A DNA stretch of 54,144 nucleotides from Actinomycetes bacterium (GCA_021841005.1 JAKBVZ010000014.1:1-54144), one strand, 5' to 3'. Counted from the first letter of the stretch, positions 17,881-27,740 are shown. The notes: generated by a model not told the origin, from the letters alone. Made by a program: numbers and translations.

Positions 17881-19521
17881 CTATGTCGTACTCGTTTTAC
17901 TCCGAGATGCAACAGCACGACATTCAGCCGACATTCTTGGCAGTGCAGGTGTATCTCGGTGCACAAAGCTCATGGCATCCGCCAACGCCCTGTGTCCTGC
18001 AACGTCTCGTATGAGATCGTGCATTTGCAGGCTTACATTCCTGTATGATTCATGTCCTTGTGGCATTGATCGGAGTTCTATCAAATGCATGGCCTCTCGG
18101 GCATTGAGCCCCATCACGTAACGTATCTTTGATGCCAACGGCAACGCATATGGTGCTTGCACCGGGAATTCCTCGCTCATCGTCAAATATAATGCCTTAG
18201 AACGCTCCACGATGTCAATATATTCCCGCCGCAGTCCTGCCTCATCAATTTCTTCCGGAACATCGTATCCGAGTTCGGGCGAGAGCTGCTGCCACTCTAT
18301 GGTCAGCAGCCTGTGGCGCTGGAGGTCGCGAAAAGCACCATAGTCAGAAACTATCTCGAATGTGTAGCTGGTGGCTTCGAATGCCCGACCAGGCTTGTGC
18401 CTGCGGTTCTCCCTGTTGCCGGCGTACACGTCAATAAGCGATGCCCTGGATGCGGTGTCCATCGCCATCGCCATCTCTCTTGCCTCCTCGTAAGAGATGG
18501 TGGATGATTCGAAGATGATGGCTTCAATTACCTTCTCCTCGCCGCTGGGATCAAAGTCCACTAGGCGGACCGTCGGCCCTACGGCATCTCCAACGCCGTT
18601 CTGGATCACTGTGGCGGGAAGCGAACCTGACATCTTGGCGACTTCATCCATCGTTCGCTTTCTTGTATCCTCGATGTAGGCCTGCCAGCGTCCACCCCTA
18701 TCCGGCCTGTCCAGCCGCGTGAGAAATGATGGGATGACCTTCCTTAGCTGTTCCAAGATGAGCTCAGCGTAATGGTTCGCCTCAGGTAGAGCCGATGACC
18801 GCAGGCGAAGCACGAGTTTCTCGTAAGCCTGTCCGCTGCCATATATACCGACATTCGACAGCGACCCTGCAGGCAGCAGGCCACGCAACAGGTCCAGTGC
18901 CTTTGCCTTCAGTGCCCGCCTGTGCGCCACATCGGATTCACCACTAGTGTTTGGGTATTTCTTTGCTAGGAACGCCTGTACAATAGGAATCAGCTTGTGA
19001 TAGCCCTCGAATGCGCTGTCCATGCCGGCTACGTAGGCCGCCCCCAGGGCTGACGCAAGTACGGCCGGGTCTCTGTAGTACCGGTACCTTCCATTGGTCA
19101 ACCTAGAGTCATAGGGTATGTAACGTGTGGACTGCTCCAGGTAGGACATGATGCGCCCTCTCTCCAGCAATTTCGTCAGGATATTCGAAGCCTGCTCACA
19201 CGCGAGATGCACACCGCCCAGCTGAGCCACTGAATCATCACCGTACTCGCTAAACACCCGATCGTACAGTTGCAGTGCCCTGCCCGCTCCTACATGAGCG
19301 ACCGATGCATTGTCGGGCGATGTCGTCAAGTCACCCGCAAATTCATCGAGGAAGAGCCTTCTGAGGCTCTTTGATGACCTGGAATACCTGGCGAACAGCG
19401 CACCCTTGACTGCCTCGTCAAGGTTTACCAGGGCAAATACGGGCCCCGATGTGTCGGTAACATACAGCGACAGGAGATCCTCCTGCTCTTTCGTGAAACG
19501 CTCAGTCGAATAGGGAAACAT
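17881..19521 (-). CDS. Two-domain ThyX-like (Thy1) protein
   Basis: This 546-residue protein is about twice the length of ThyX and consists of two Thy1-like halves. Flavin-dependent thymidylate synthase carries RHRxxSxNExSxR. In the first half the segment is RGRIMSYLEQSTRY (121-134): RHR is changed to RGR, but Ser126 and EQSTRY are kept. In the second half the segment is RHRLLTIEWQQLSPEL (about 400): RHR is kept, but Ser is Thr and the ExSxR part is lost. A composite active site or loss of dTMP synthesis are both possible. Similar double proteins exist, as I recall, in Acidimicrobiia and related deep actinobacteria. Whether the host has another thymidylate synthase cannot be seen here. Confidence 0.75.
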   Translation of the reverse strand: MFPYSTERFTKEQEDLLSLYVTDTSGPVFALVNLDEAVKGALFARYSRSSKSLRRLFLDEFAGDLTTSPDNASVAHVGAGRALQLYDRVFSEYGDDSVAQLGGVHLACEQASNILTKLLERGRIMSYLEQSTRYIPYDSRLTNGRYRYYRDPAVLASALGAAYVAGMDSAFEGYHKLIPIVQAFLAKKYPNTSGESDVAHRRALKAKALDLLRGLLPAGSLSNVGIYGSGQAYEKLVLRLRSSALPEANHYAELILEQLRKVIPSFLTRLDRPDRGGRWQAYIEDTRKRTMDEVAKMSGSLPATVIQNGVGDAVGPTVRLVDFDPSGEEKVIEAIIFESSTISYEEAREMAMAMDTASRASLIDVYAGNRENRRHKPGRAFEATSYTFEIVSDYGAFRDLQRHRLLTIEWQQLSPELGYDVPEEIDEAGLRREYIDIVERSKALYLTMSEEFPVQAPYALPLASKIRYVMGLNAREAMHLIELRSMPQGHESYRNVSLQMHDLIRDVAGHRALADAMSFVHRDTPALPRMSAECRAVASRSKTSTT

Positions 19522-19691
19522 GCAATTGGTAGATTACGCTCTTCTCGTGCCTGAGTCGCGGATACTCGCGATGACGGTTATGGCCTGCATTTCCGTAGAG
19601 ATTTGCAGTACACCCGATACTCGAAACCCGGTGGCAGGGAACGCTCATGCGCCGTCGATGTCCTCTCGGGCAGCATGCTCAAAGTGATGGC

Positions 19692-20474
19692 TCATGCCTG
19701 CAACTTCGCAGCCGCCGCCCTCCGCTTTCTCCTGGCAATCAGCTTGCCGATGACTATGGACACCTCGTAGAAGAAGTAGAGCGGGACAGCCAGGGCGAAC
19801 ATGGAAAACGGATCACTGCTTGGCGTAATTACCGCGGCAAAGGCAACAATGAGGAATGCGGAGAGCCGCCTCCAGTGCGAGAGCTTGGCAGGTGACAGCA
19901 CGCCTGCCAGTTCCAGCGCTACCAGCACTACTGGGAACTCGAAACATATTCCGAATATCGCCATCAATGCCAGTATCAATCCCAGGTAACTCGTCGGGCT
20001 GTATATTTCGCGAAGGCTCGGTCCACCAATCGACTTCAGCCACCCAAGTGCATGTGGAAATGTGAGGTACGCAATCAACGCTCCAATGCAGAAAAGCAAC
20101 ACGGAAGCCAAGACGAAGGGGATAGCGTACCGTTTCTCATTTGCCTTAAGTCCGGGCGTGATAAATCGCCATGTCTCGTACAGAGCGACGGGAAGGGCGA
20201 GCAATGCCCCGCCGTATACCGCTATCTCCACCCTGATGGAGAGTCCGTCGAGTGGACCCGTGACATAAAGCTTGCACGACTTGGTGACATGACAGTATGG
20301 CTCCTGGAGGAAGTGCAATATTTGAGGATACAAAATGAAGCAAGCGGTGGCAGTGACCGCAAAGAACGCCACCGTGACGATCACCCGATGTCTTAGTTCC
20401 GCCAGATGCTCGACCAGGGTCATGGCTTCAGGCCGCGATCTCCTGACATGCTTTATCCGCTCGATTATGGTCAT
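19692..20474 (-). CDS. tatC: Twin-arginine translocase subunit TatC
   Basis: This 260-residue polytopic membrane protein is the Tat signal-peptide receptor. It has the conserved N-terminal LVEHLAELRHRV, the periplasmic P-L-D-G-L loop, ETWRFITPGLKANEKRY after the second helix, and FEFPVVL with the family-typical Glu. Six hydrophobic segments are visible. ATG 20474 has only a weak ribosome site (AGGTCC); an internal ATG 17 residues later, just before the conserved start, is an alternative. It follows tatB after 177 bp on the same strand, and that gap contains several TTACGTCCGTCAT-like repeats. Confidence 0.95.
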   Translation of the reverse strand: MTIIERIKHVRRSRPEAMTLVEHLAELRHRVIVTVAFFAVTATACFILYPQILHFLQEPYCHVTKSCKLYVTGPLDGLSIRVEIAVYGGALLALPVALYETWRFITPGLKANEKRYAIPFVLASVLLFCIGALIAYLTFPHALGWLKSIGGPSLREIYSPTSYLGLILALMAIFGICFEFPVVLVALELAGVLSPAKLSHWRRLSAFLIVAFAAVITPSSDPFSMFALAVPLYFFYEVSIVIGKLIARRKRRAAAAKLQA

Positions 20475-20651
20475 GGACCTGTCGTCACCGCCATCACTGT
20501 CGTTACCAGGTTACGTCCGTCATGCTCCCCCATATAGGTCCGCTGCGGCCACCATGTCGTAACCTGCGTCACCGTCATTGTCCCGTTACGTCCGTCATTG
20601 TCCCGCCATATCCGGACACGCTTGGGCAGTACGAGCGGAAAGAGGGGGTGC

Positions 20652-21254
20652 TCAGTTGAAGCTAGGATCATCTACCGGCATCAATGGCGTATCGGAATAG
20701 GGACCGGCTACGGTGGCGACCGGGACCGTCTCTTTGGCGTTCAGATCATCCATCAATTCTTGACCCGATGCTTGACCTGATACCGCCATGGCGTTTGCAC
20801 TGTCTATGACGCCTGCACTGCCATCCACCCACCCATCCTCTTTGCCGGAACCTCCAGTGCCCCCGGTAACTGCACCCCCGGTAACTGCGGCAGCCTCACT
20901 GTCGCCGGCAATCGCTTCATCTGCAGCGTACGCACCGCCGTCTATTTCCCCGCCCCTTTCGTCACCGCCGGCACTGTCACTGTCACTGTCACTGCCGACA
21001 ATGTCCGGATCGCTTGAAGCAGCAAGTCGATCCAGCAGGGAGATAGGCGACCTTACTGCGTTGGCAATCTCAGTGGTGGATGGGAGTTGAGGGAACACAT
21101 CTCTCATCTCCGACTCCATGCGCATTCTGAATTGCTTGAAGCTGTTCCAAGCCTCGCCTGCCTGCTTCGCTACACGAGGAAGTTTATCGGGTCCCAGGAT
21201 GATTAGGCCGAAGACCAAGACGATAAGCAGTTTAGCGGGAGTAACATCCAACAT
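20652..21254 (-). CDS. tatB: Sec-independent translocase TatA/TatB-type subunit
   Basis: This 200-residue protein has one N-terminal membrane helix (AKLLIVLVFGLIILGPDKLPR, split here as residues 7-20 plus the hinge) followed by the amphipathic helix VAKQAGEAWNSFKQFR. The G-P-D-K-L-P hinge and the length favour TatB over TatA. The C-terminal ~120 residues are low-complexity Gly/Asp/Ser/Ala, including short repeats (GGAVTG twice, DS repeats), longer than needed for function. It lies between lepB and tatC, forming a protein-export cluster. Confidence 0.85.
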   Translation of the reverse strand: MLDVTPAKLLIVLVFGLIILGPDKLPRVAKQAGEAWNSFKQFRMRMESEMRDVFPQLPSTTEIANAVRSPISLLDRLAASSDPDIVGSDSDSDSAGGDERGGEIDGGAYAADEAIAGDSEAAAVTGGAVTGGTGGSGKEDGWVDGSAGVIDSANAMAVSGQASGQELMDDLNAKETVPVATVAGPYSDTPLMPVDDPSFN

Positions 21255-21341
21255 CTGCTCTTATTTTACCAACAATCCAACGTGAATACCACATCATTGG
21301 TGAGCGCGCGCAGTGTTGTTAGACAAACGACCGGAATATCC

Positions 21342-21986
21342 CTAGAATATCTTGAAACGGGATAATGGCCAGATGCGAGCAACCACTTTGCCGACAATCA
21401 AGGAGCCCGGGATGGGGCCAAAGAACCTGCTGTCTTCGGAGTCCGGTCGATTGTCCCCCATGACGAAATAATGATTCTTAGGAATGGTCTGAGTCTTGAT
21501 TCCTTGGGTGATTGTCCCTTTAGGGAGGAACGGTTCCTTGAGGAGTCTCCCGTCTATATACACCTGCCCCCCGTGAGAAGATATAGTCTGACCAGGAAGA
21601 CCTATAACCCTCTTCACAAGGTATTTGATATTAGGTGGGCCCACATTGGCCCACGGCGGCCGCTTGAATACCACGATATCCCCCGTGGCCACCTTGCCCC
21701 CCAGTTGGAACGACAGCTTGTCCACGAGTATCCGGTCACCAATCATCAGTGTCGGCTCCATAGAGCCTGAGGGTATATAGAACGTTTCGAGAATCGATGT
21801 CCTTACTACGAATGCCAGGCTTACGGCCACCAGCAGGATGACACCCCATTCGATCAGCCTGCGCTTTGCGGACGGCTTGCGCCTGCGCCGTGCCTGACCA
21901 CCGGGAGGCTGTGCAATCCCTCCATCCACGTGACTGCCTACACGAGCATCACCCAGGGAGCCAAGATCTTCAATACTTTGAGTCAC
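21342..21986 (-). CDS. lepB: Signal peptidase I
   Basis: This 214-residue type I signal peptidase has a single membrane helix (about 46-63) after a 40-residue cytoplasmic head rich in Arg. The catalytic Ser75 lies in PSGSMEPT, the general base Lys125 in KYLVKRVIG, and the box-E motif GDNRPDSEDSR is present near the C-terminus. It cleaves signal peptides of Sec and Tat substrates, which suits its position next to tatB and tatC. It begins 87 bp upstream of tatB. Confidence 0.95.
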   Translation of the reverse strand: MTQSIEDLGSLGDARVGSHVDGGIAQPPGGQARRRRKPSAKRRLIEWGVILLVAVSLAFVVRTSILETFYIPSGSMEPTLMIGDRILVDKLSFQLGGKVATGDIVVFKRPPWANVGPPNIKYLVKRVIGLPGQTISSHGGQVYIDGRLLKEPFLPKGTITQGIKTQTIPKNHYFVMGDNRPDSEDSRFFGPIPGSLIVGKVVARIWPLSRFKIF

Positions 21987-22067
21987 AATCTTACTAGGCT
22001 AGTCGAATAGCGAGTGCAATGCAGGTCATAACGACGCTCGCGCCGGCAATCCTGCACTTCGGTAGCT

Positions 22068-23450
22068 CTACAGATTGGCAATCAGGCGATCCACACGCTC
22101 GTCACGAGATTTGAAGGGATCTTTCAGCAATACGGTTCTCTGAGCCTGGTCGTTCAGCTTCAGATGCACCCAATCCACAGTGAAGTCCCTGTTCTTCTCC
22201 TTGGCCCGCTTTACAAACTCGCCCCTCAGCCTTGCCCTGGTGGTGGCTGGCGGGATGGACATTGCCTCTTCTATGCTCGTATCGGAGGTGATCCTATCGA
22301 CGAGCCCACGCTCAGCAAGGCGGTAATAGATACCCCTATCCATATCTATATCGTGATATTGCAGGTCCATCATGGACATACGCGGATGTGACAACGCTAT
22401 GCCCCACTTGGAGCGATAGGCCTGGAGCAGGTTGTACTTCATTACCCAGTCACACTCCCTGTTCAGCGATAGCGGATCCGAATCGAGTCCCTTCATGCAA
22501 TGTTCCCACATCTCCAGTGCCAACTCTTCGTCTTCCGGCAAACCGATCTTGTCTCTGTAGGAAATGGCTTTCTCCAGATACGCCGCCTGGATGTCCAGCG
22601 CAGACAGTTCGCGGCCGTTGGCCAGTTTGACCTTGCGCCTGCAGGTGATATCATGGCTGATCTCCCGTATGGCGCGTATTGGATTCTCCAGGGTCAGGTC
22701 TCGCATCACGACAGAGGCGGTCTCGATAAGTCTTAGCACGATGCTCGTGGTGCCGACTTTGAGATAGGTCGCATATTCACTCATGTTCGAATCTCCTACG
22801 ATTACATGCAACCTTCTGAATCGCTCCGCATCGGCATGAGGCTCATCACGCGTGTTGATAATGGGCCTGCTCCTAGTGGTGGCAGATGAGACACTCTCCC
22901 ATATATGCTCCGCCCGCTGCGAGAGGCAGTAGTTCGCGTCTCTGGCGCTCTGCAGAACCTTGCCGGCACCAGCATAGACCTGCCTGCTCACGAGAAATGG
23001 AATGAGCCTGTCCACATACTTCGAAAAGTCGTCGTCGCGGCTCGTCAGGTAGTTCTCGTGGCAACCGTAGGAGTTGCCCGCAAAGTCGGTATTGTTCTTG
23101 AAAATCTTCACGGTACCGCGCATGCCCTCCTCGAGAAGTCTCTGCTCGGCGGCCTTGGCAAGTGCATCGAGGATGCGTTCACCTGCTTTGTCGTGAACCA
23201 CGATATCTTCCAGCTTGTCGCACTCGGGAGTGGCGTACTCAGGATGGCTGCCTACGTCAAGATATAGCCTGGCGCCATTCTCCAGAAATACATTTGATGA
23301 GCGTCCCCAGCTGACCACACGTCTGAACAGGTATCGCGCCACCTCGTCGGGCGACAGCCTGCGCTGCCCTCGTAATGAGAAGGTGACACCATACTCGTTC
23401 TCTATGCCATATATCCGTCTGTCCATCATGCCTGTCTCGTCATCCGGCAC
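22068..23450 (-). CDS. pafA: Pup-protein ligase PafA
   Basis: This carboxylate-amine ligase attaches deamidated Pup to target lysines using ATP. The glutamine-synthetase-like fold is shown by [14 protein letters not shown], the catalytic-Asp region [32 protein letters not shown] and NTRDEPHAD. It lacks the extended Dop loop seen in the paralogue at 25652, which separates the two enzymes. The given start is GTG at 23450; homologues begin near MDRRI, so ATG 23429 or 23426 is an equally good start, and no strong ribosome site decides. It is last in the dop-pup-prcB-prcA-pafA cluster. Confidence 0.95.
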   Translation of the reverse strand: MPDDETGMMDRRIYGIENEYGVTFSLRGQRRLSPDEVARYLFRRVVSWGRSSNVFLENGARLYLDVGSHPEYATPECDKLEDIVVHDKAGERILDALAKAAEQRLLEEGMRGTVKIFKNNTDFAGNSYGCHENYLTSRDDDFSKYVDRLIPFLVSRQVYAGAGKVLQSARDANYCLSQRAEHIWESVSSATTRSRPIINTRDEPHADAERFRRLHVIVGDSNMSEYATYLKVGTTSIVLRLIETASVVMRDLTLENPIRAIREISHDITCRRKVKLANGRELSALDIQAAYLEKAISYRDKIGLPEDEELALEMWEHCMKGLDSDPLSLNRECDWVMKYNLLQAYRSKWGIALSHPRMSMMDLQYHDIDMDRGIYYRLAERGLVDRITSDTSIEEAMSIPPATTRARLRGEFVKRAKEKNRDFTVDWVHLKLNDQAQRTVLLKDPFKSRDERVDRLIANL

Positions 23451-23522
23451 TATCCGGCTGCATCCTTGGTCTTTGAACGGTGTCTTGCCGACTCGATGCG
23501 TCCGTACTGCCTGAGGGCTCCG

Positions 23523-24248
23523 TTAGCTGGATGCCTTTACCGTTCCTGATCGTGCACGACCGACCTTCCTGGATTTGAGCGCAGAATCTATGTCTGAACG
23601 GTCCATGCGCTTAAATGCTCGTTGGCCATTGGATCTGGCCAGCATGGCGATCTCCAACTCGGAGGCCGCCAGCGTGCGTTCAGGTCCTGATAGTGCACTT
23701 ACACAGGCACGCAGAGCATCCTCCAGCGTCCAGTCACGCCTGTAGGCGCCACTCATCCTGTCCCTGACGCCCTCGGTATCGCCGCCGAGCACAGCATACT
23801 CATTCTCGTCGGTGATGGTTCCCTCGTAGGCTATGTGGAACATCTGATCGCCCTGGGCGGTAATTCCCAGTTCGGCAACCAGGATCTCCACTTCCAGTGG
23901 CTTCATCTCATGAGTAAACACCTGACCCAGGTACTGAGCATAAAGATTGGCCAACGACCGAGCCTCCACGTCTCTCCTACTGAAGGAAAACCCCTTTGTA
24001 TCGGCATGCCGGATCCCGGCAACACGTAATTGGTCGAACTCGTTGTAACGTCCAACCCCGGCAAAGGCAATCCTATCGTAGATTTCAGCAATCTTACGAA
24101 GCGACCTGGATGGGTTCTCCGCCACGATGAGTATACCGTTGTCATAGGTAGTGCCAACCAGGGCGCGACCGCGAGCTATTCCCTTCTGTGCATACTCGGC
24201 CCGGTCCTTCATCACCTGTTCCGGGGACACGTAGTAAGGCATTGTCAT
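23523..24248 (-). CDS. prcA: Proteasome alpha subunit
   Basis: This 241-residue 20S alpha subunit forms the outer gating rings. It begins MTMPYYVSPEQVMKDRAEYAQKG, the actinobacterial PrcA start, and continues RGRALVGTTYDNGILIVAENPS and KIAEIYDRIAFAGVGRYNEFD, all family hallmarks. ATG 24248 is chosen because GGGAGG lies about 8 nt upstream; the open frame runs on to 24425 through prcB. The C-terminus is short and basic. The 88-bp gap from prcB contains a 15-bp direct repeat at about 24294-24324. Confidence 0.95.
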   Translation of the reverse strand: MTMPYYVSPEQVMKDRAEYAQKGIARGRALVGTTYDNGILIVAENPSRSLRKIAEIYDRIAFAGVGRYNEFDQLRVAGIRHADTKGFSFSRRDVEARSLANLYAQYLGQVFTHEMKPLEVEILVAELGITAQGDQMFHIAYEGTITDENEYAVLGGDTEGVRDRMSGAYRRDWTLEDALRACVSALSGPERTLAASELEIAMLARSNGQRAFKRMDRSDIDSALKSRKVGRARSGTVKASS

Positions 24249-24336
24249 TGCAGTCGCCTCCCTGCCGCCCCAGCCATCCTGGATGGACCTGACGACGGGA
24301 ACCCAGTCAACGGGTACCCAGTCAGAAGACAGACGC

Positions 24337-25260
24337 TCATCTCGATGATCTCCCTGCCCTGTACTCGCTCCTGGAGCGCAGCTTGTCGTACAACGCGCTG
24401 ACTCGTGATGCGATCTCATCGTCACCGACTGCCTGATATCCAGATTGCGTTACCGTGGCCACGGTCGGATAGATCCCACGCAAGGTGTCAGGCGCTCCAG
24501 TAGCGATGTCTTCATCAGCTGCATCCACGATGGCCTCAATTGCAAGATCCAGCGCTTCGGCTTTGGTGATGTCCGCACGCCATCCCGCCTTTAGCACCGA
24601 CTTGGCGAACCTGGATCCCGAACCTTCAGCGGCGTACTCGTCTTCGATGTAGTGACCACCAGTGACGTCGAAAGTATATATCTGTCCGGAACCGGACAGT
24701 GTATCGTAACCGGCGAACAGCGGTACCACTACCATTCCTCTCATAGCCATGGCGAGGTGATCACGAACCATCTGGCTCAATTGGTTTGCCTTGCCTTCTA
24801 TGCTCAGCGTCACTCCCTCCACTTTCTCGTAGTGCTCGAGCTGGGTGGAGAAAAGCCTTACCATCTCGATTGCCGGACCTGCCGTGCCTGCAATTGCAAC
24901 CGCAGAGTAGTCGTCTACCCGCAGCACCTTGTCCATAGTGCGATAGGCCACCAGATGACCCTCCGTAGCTCTTCGATCCCCTGCCACGACTACGCCGTCA
25001 GGATAACGCAACGCAAGCACTGTGGTCCCGTGACGCATGTGCTCATCAAAGCTGCGGGCTGGATCGAGGGACGGGTACACCGGGAAGCCTCCGGCCGCTG
25101 GAATCACAGGATCAGTAAGACCGCGAGTGATAGCACCAGCATCTAAGCCGGCAGTACCGACATCGTCACCGCCATTACTACTACTAGGACGAATGCCTCT
25201 GAGTAGTGCTGCAAAATCCGGTCCCGGATCATTTACAGGACTGAAGATAGGAAGAGCCAT
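24337..25260 (-). CDS. prcB: Proteasome beta subunit
   Basis: This 307-residue 20S beta subunit is made as a precursor. The mature chain starts at Thr79 in RHG-TTVLALRYPDGVVVAGDRRAT, the N-terminal nucleophile, so the 78-residue propeptide is removed on assembly. The propeptide is rich in Gly, Asp and Ser. ATG 25260 follows the pup stop by 4 bp, with AGGTGG in the pup 3' end as ribosome site. Downstream signature MAMRGMVVVPLFAGYD is present. Confidence 0.96.
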   Translation of the reverse strand: MALPIFSPVNDPGPDFAALLRGIRPSSSNGGDDVGTAGLDAGAITRGLTDPVIPAAGGFPVYPSLDPARSFDEHMRHGTTVLALRYPDGVVVAGDRRATEGHLVAYRTMDKVLRVDDYSAVAIAGTAGPAIEMVRLFSTQLEHYEKVEGVTLSIEGKANQLSQMVRDHLAMAMRGMVVVPLFAGYDTLSGSGQIYTFDVTGGHYIEDEYAAEGSGSRFAKSVLKAGWRADITKAEALDLAIEAIVDAADEDIATGAPDTLRGIYPTVATVTQSGYQAVGDDEIASRVSALYDKLRSRSEYRAGRSSR

Positions 25261-25264
25261 CGGC

Positions 25265-25471
25265 TTACTGGCCACCTTTCTGCACGTAGCTACGTACGAA
25301 TTCCTCAGCGTTCTCCTCGAGAACCTCGTCGATCTCGTCCAAGATGTCATCCAGCTCGGCCTTCAGCTTTTCTCCGGATGCCGATATTGTCTTGGTCTCC
25401 TCCTCCGTCTCCACCTCTTCGGTGGCCCTCTTCGTTGTAACCGTTCGTCTCTTCTGTTCACGTTCTGCCAT
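25265..25471 (-). CDS. pup: Prokaryotic ubiquitin-like protein Pup, GGQ form
   Basis: This 68-residue, mostly disordered, highly charged protein ends in Gly-Gly-Gln followed by TAA. The Gln ending means it must be deamidated by Dop before PafA can conjugate it. The central helix LKAELDDILDEIDEVLEENA is the proteasomal-ATPase-binding and Dop/PafA-binding segment. ATG 25471 is preferred, with AGGTG six bases upstream; a GTG three codons earlier is open. It lies directly before prcB. Confidence 0.96.
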   Translation of the reverse strand: MAEREQKRRTVTTKRATEEVETEEETKTISASGEKLKAELDDILDEIDEVLEENAEEFVRSYVQKGGQ

Positions 25472-25651
25472 AGTTATCACCTACCTCGTTACATCCATCA
25501 TACCTGCCCAGGAACATCCGTCGACATCACTGTATACCACCTGGATACTGGTTGCAGTAACCGTTCGCATCAATGCCCGCTCGAGATACTCAACCGATCG
25601 GCCCGCCGGCACGCAATAGGGCCGCCAACTGCTCAACTGCGAAACCGACTA

Positions 25652-27136
25652 CTACCTGCTCAACCTGTCCAACAGGTCTGCTGCATCGCTACTGGTTGCC
25701 AGCAGGTCTTCGACATGTTCAGCGGTCCCCTTGAAAGGATCCATGGTAGGCACCCTGCGAAGCGGTCCTCCCGGCAGATCGAAGACCAGCGAATCCCAGT
25801 TGGCACTGGCTATGTTACCTGCAAATCTGGTAAGGCACATTCCCCTGAAATACGCTCTCGTGTTGCGTGGTGGTTCCATGACGGCTCGTGCGACTTCTTC
25901 GGCATCGACCAGGCGTTCCAGTCCCGCTCGTACATAGAGGGACTTTGCCACATCTATATTGTGGTATTGGATATCTATGGCCTTGAGACGCGGATCGTTC
26001 CATCCTGTACCATGCCTATCCATGTATCCTTGCATGAGCTGGTACTTTGCCACCCAGTCGAGTTGCCTAGCCAATTTCATCGGATCTGATTCGAGAGCCG
26101 CCAGCGTAGATTCCCATCGGTGCATCATATCCTTGCCGACCTCGGTGTCACCGAGTACGGAAAAGCCGTATCGATCCACATACGTGGAGCCAAGATCGTA
26201 TAGTTGCCATTGGAGATCCAGAGGCGTGGCCGTGGATCCATTTGCAAGTTCCAGTGCGCGTGTCAACGATACATCGAGTGACACTTGGTGAATGGCACTG
26301 ACCGGATTGGCCAGAGAAAGGTCAGAGTTGTCGAGATAGCCGTCCTCTATCATGGCCAGCACCAGCGCGGTCGTGCCCACTTTCAAAAAGGTTGCAACTT
26401 CGGACAGATTGGCATCTCCGACGATCACATGGAGGCGCCTGAACCGCGCTGGATCCGCATGCGGCTCATCCCTTGTATTGACAATGGGCCGTTTCAATGT
26501 CGTTTCCAGTCCGATTTCCTCTTCGAAGAACTCTGCACGCTGGGAAAGTTGGAACGGTGCTGCTGAGTCAGCCGACCCCACTTCCGAGCCGACCTTACCG
26601 GCGCCCGTCATTATGATGCGGGTGACCAAGTGGGTCATGATCTGCTTGGCGAGACGAGAGAATGGCACTTCCCTGGCCACGAGGTAATTCTCGTGACATC
26701 CGTAAGAATTGCCCTTGCCGTCCGAATTATTCTTGATGATCGAGATCCGTCCGTCCACGTGGTAATACTTGTTTGCCAGCGCAACGGATCGGCGCAGTAT
26801 CTCTTCCCCCGCCTTGTCGTACAGCACCAGCTCGAGCGGATTTGCGCACTCCGGCGTTGACAGCTCCGGATGGGCATGATCGACGTAGTACCGGGCACCG
26901 TTGGTGAGAACTGCGTTGATCAGATGGGTCTCGATTTCCGGCGGCGATCCCTTGGATGCATCGAATCCCCGCGCGTCATTCCCTGGAGTCTCGTTCTCGA
27001 AGTCCCATCCCGCTCTCTCCAGGTTGGCGACATAGCTGTTGACCAAGAGCGACGAAAGTGTCACGGCGTTATCGTGATCGCTGCTGCTGTGTATGCCATA
27101 TTCAGTCTCTATGCCACAAATCTTACCGATAGCCAC
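25652..27136 (-). CDS. dop: Pup deamidase/depupylase Dop
   Basis: This 494-residue paralogue of PafA converts the C-terminal Gln of Pup to Glu and can remove Pup from substrates. It begins AIGKICGIETEYGIH, with the Dop-specific loop around NDARGFDASKGSPPEIE (about residues 53-69) and the catalytic-Asp segment YYVDHAHPELSTPEC. Other shared motifs are [16 protein letters not shown] and [15 protein letters not shown]. The start is GTG at 27136. It precedes pup by 180 bp. The ARC/Mpa ATPase gene usually found upstream of dop is not there: the next gene is thpR on the other strand. Confidence 0.95.
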   Translation of the reverse strand: MAIGKICGIETEYGIHSSSDHDNAVTLSSLLVNSYVANLERAGWDFENETPGNDARGFDASKGSPPEIETHLINAVLTNGARYYVDHAHPELSTPECANPLELVLYDKAGEEILRRSVALANKYYHVDGRISIIKNNSDGKGNSYGCHENYLVAREVPFSRLAKQIMTHLVTRIIMTGAGKVGSEVGSADSAAPFQLSQRAEFFEEEIGLETTLKRPIVNTRDEPHADPARFRRLHVIVGDANLSEVATFLKVGTTALVLAMIEDGYLDNSDLSLANPVSAIHQVSLDVSLTRALELANGSTATPLDLQWQLYDLGSTYVDRYGFSVLGDTEVGKDMMHRWESTLAALESDPMKLARQLDWVAKYQLMQGYMDRHGTGWNDPRLKAIDIQYHNIDVAKSLYVRAGLERLVDAEEVARAVMEPPRNTRAYFRGMCLTRFAGNIASANWDSLVFDLPGGPLRRVPTMDPFKGTAEHVEDLLATSSDAADLLDRLSR

Positions 27137-27230
27137 GCCTATGACTCTAGCCTATTTACAGGCTCAGCGGCTTGCCGGCCGGTACAGCGCCTTACATGGC
27201 ATGTGCGTCCCGCAGAACATATAATTGTGC

Positions 27231-27740
27231 ATGCGATTGTTTGTTGCAGCGTGGCCACCGGTACAGGTTGTCGACATCCTGTATAACCTTCCTCATCCTG
27301 AGCGCAAGGGAGTCAGGTGGACACAAAGAGAGTATCTCCATGCCACTCTTGTGTTTCTCGGAGAAACATCGGCAGTGGAAGAAGCGTGGGAGGTTCTGTC
27401 GGCCCTTGATCTCGATGGCGTGGCGCCAGTAACCGCTTCTATCGGTCCTACGACTGCGCTGCTGGGTGGTAATGTGCTCCAGGTTCCCGTCCAGGGGCTG
27501 GACAGGCTCGCCAAAGTACTGATAAGTGCGCCTTGGCCATCGCTTGCCAGCGATACGGAACGTATTTTCCATGCGCACATCACTCTGGCCAGGAGTAGGG
27601 AGCGGCATACAATCAGCTCTCTGGCAGGCATTCCTGTGCATGCAAGCTGGCAGCTGTCCGAACTATATCTCGTGGCATCCGAATTACAACCCCATGGGCC
27701 GAAGTACAATAAATTGTACGCACGGCATTTGCCGCAGTAG
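27231..27740 (+). CDS. thpR: RNA 2',3'-cyclic phosphodiesterase
   Basis: This 169-residue 2H phosphoesterase of the ThpR/LigT family carries two HxTx motifs: His37-Ala-Thr39-Leu in EYLHATLVFLGE and HITLAR about 100 residues later. These form the two-histidine active site that opens cyclic phosphates on RNA. ATG 27231 (MRLFVAAWPP) matches the family start; a TTG two codons earlier is also open. It stands alone on the plus strand between dop and priA, divergent from dop. Confidence 0.88.
   Translation: MRLFVAAWPPVQVVDILYNLPHPERKGVRWTQREYLHATLVFLGETSAVEEAWEVLSALDLDGVAPVTASIGPTTALLGGNVLQVPVQGLDRLAKVLISAPWPSLASDTERIFHAHITLARSRERHTISSLAGIPVHASWQLSELYLVASELQPHGPKYNKLYARHLPQ

Noticed and set aside
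25037-26089. 350-codon plus-strand frame over prcB, pup and dop
   Set aside because: It lies entirely antisense to three confidently identified proteasome genes; its length reflects codon bias on the coding strand.
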